The notes beneath the pieces are model-generated. The model was not told the origin of the DNA, searched no databases, and worked only from the letters and a program-made list of their open reading frames with translations. A stretch of 42,213 bases of DNA from assembly GCA_002069765.1 (NCBI GenBank), contig MWBZ01000005.1:1-42213 (forward strand), given 5' to 3'. The stretch comes from a bacterium ADurb.Bin243 (GTDB lineage: Bacteria > Muiribacteriota > UBA9980). A program made the translations under genes and the position numbers. Positions within the stretch are counted from its first letter, which is position 1. Each line of letters begins with the position of its first letter. Below, piece by piece: positions 41,593-42,213 of the stretch.

Positions 41593-42213
41593 TTACCATG
41601 CGTCGAATATCTTTTCCAGCGCGTCTTCGCTGAAACCGAAAGCGCTTTTTGAAACTGGGTTCGGCGCCTCGTAAAATATCCGCGGCAGAGACGGCCGGTT
41701 TTTTCCGCCGGCCGCTTTGTTATAAAGCGATTCTTCTTTGATCATCTTTTTGACGAATTTAGTTATGTCCTGAACGCTCAATTTTATATTATACCTTAAA
41801 GAAATTAATTTTACAAGCAAATTCCATAAATCAGGATTTTCGAGCAGAGGATAGACTGCGTTATGGCATATCCCTATGGTGTCCATGAGGTAATAAGCCA
41901 CCTGCATGTTACGCGAAAGCTCGAGCTGGCCTTCCGTCTTATTGCCTGCGACGAAGCCGCCGGATTTTTGTACGCTGACCGGCACGGTAAATCCCGCGCT
42001 TTTTTCCTCGGAGCCGATGGGCGAAGTGAGATACGATACGCCCAGGCTCATAAGGGCGCGCGGATCGTAAGGCGGCAGGGCTTCGCCCGCTACTGTCATG
42101 GGGGCGTCTTTGCCGAAAGCTATAGCCGAGGCGAACGCGCCTTTGAGCAATATTTTACCGGCTATGGTCTGCTTTTCTATTTCCGAAAGGCATCCTGTTA
42201 ATATTTCCTGGGG
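41593..42213 (-). CDS. Aldehyde:ferredoxin oxidoreductase-family protein, C-terminal part (5' partial)
   Basis: The open frame continues off the right edge and 207 residues are visible. 'EALPPYDPRALMSLGVSYLTSPIG' matches the AOR-family block 'PYDPRA..G.GL.YATS.RG', and the remaining helical C-terminus ending 'FSEDALEKIFDAW' fits. AOR enzymes use a tungsten or molybdenum pterin and a 4Fe-4S cluster to oxidise aldehydes with ferredoxin. The metal and cluster residues are outside the window. deoB follows 79 bases downstream; a shared operon is possible but not shown. Confidence 0.62.
   Translation of the reverse strand, partial: PQEILTGCLSEIEKQTIAGKILLKGAFASAIAFGKDAPMTVAGEALPPYDPRALMSLGVSYLTSPIGSEEKSAGFTVPVSVQKSGGFVAGNKTEGQLELSRNMQVAYYLMDTIGICHNAVYPLLENPDLWNLLVKLISLRYNIKLSVQDITKFVKKMIKEESLYNKAAGGKNRPSLPRIFYEAPNPVSKSAFGFSEDALEKIFDAW

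Noticed and set aside
1-42213. tRNA or rRNA genes
   Set aside because: I saw no cloverleaf with a CCA-type end or conserved TTCGA arm in the intergenic regions, and no ribosomal RNA sequence.

Overview
The window looks like the chromosome of a diderm (Gram-negative-type) bacterium. It has outer-membrane beta-barrels, an ExbB/ExbD/TonB system, several lipoproteins and a bacterial alpha-2-macroglobulin end. A likely PPi-type phosphofructokinase and the C-terminal part of a protein resembling aldehyde:ferredoxin oxidoreductases suggest an anaerobic or fermentative life. The many TPR and HEAT-repeat proteins, small gaps between genes, and frequent GTG/TTG starts suggest a deep-branching, poorly studied lineage (something like Riflebacteria, Wallbacteria or Elusimicrobia). 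That placement is a guess from gene style, not from a marker gene. No tRNA, rRNA, CRISPR array, integrase or transposase was seen.

Layout. 1-3009 (+): end of an alpha-2-macroglobulin, a TPR protein, a 40-residue small protein, and a PLP-dependent ornithine/alanine-racemase-like enzyme whose start codon is puzzling. 3033-4667 (-): adenine deaminase. 4814-7115 (+): anmK (probably leaderless) followed one base later by a prokaryotic pentameric ligand-gated ion channel. 7207-14271: a ~7 kb block holding one giant lipoprotein gene (-), bounded by two 121-bp inverted repeats that are about 89% identical. 14418-20003 (+): a TonB-type outer-membrane barrel, exbB, exbD, tonB and a radical SAM-PDZ-DUF512-like protein. 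20175-21505 (+): a receiver/CheX-like regulator and a free-standing CheX-like protein, ended by a strong terminator. 21571-23727 (-): a DUF3352-like lipoprotein and a HIT hydrolase. 23877-26649 (+): an Ig-repeat lipoprotein, a DUF3109 protein and an EamA transporter. 26662-32169 (-): recJ (with a fused TPR tail), apt, a HEAT protein, a TPR protein with two CPxHG-like motifs, and a GspG-like pseudopilin. 32719-33954 (+): phosphofructokinase with its own promoter and terminator. 34078-42213 (-): a tiny hydrophobic peptide, a DUF2400 protein, an outer-membrane barrel, a TPR protein, a LysM/degenerate-M23 lipoprotein, a large HEAT protein, deoB, and the C-terminal part of a probable aldehyde:ferredoxin oxidoreductase.

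How the parts fit. Purine salvage appears in three places (ade, apt, deoB). Cell-wall recycling or remodelling is represented by anmK and the LysM/M23 protein. The barrel, exbBD and tonB form a self-contained energised outer-membrane uptake unit. The most unusual items are the ion channel coupled to anmK, the inverted-repeat-bounded giant lipoprotein cassette, and several small hydrophobic ORFs (20018, 32312, 34078) too short for routine gene calling.
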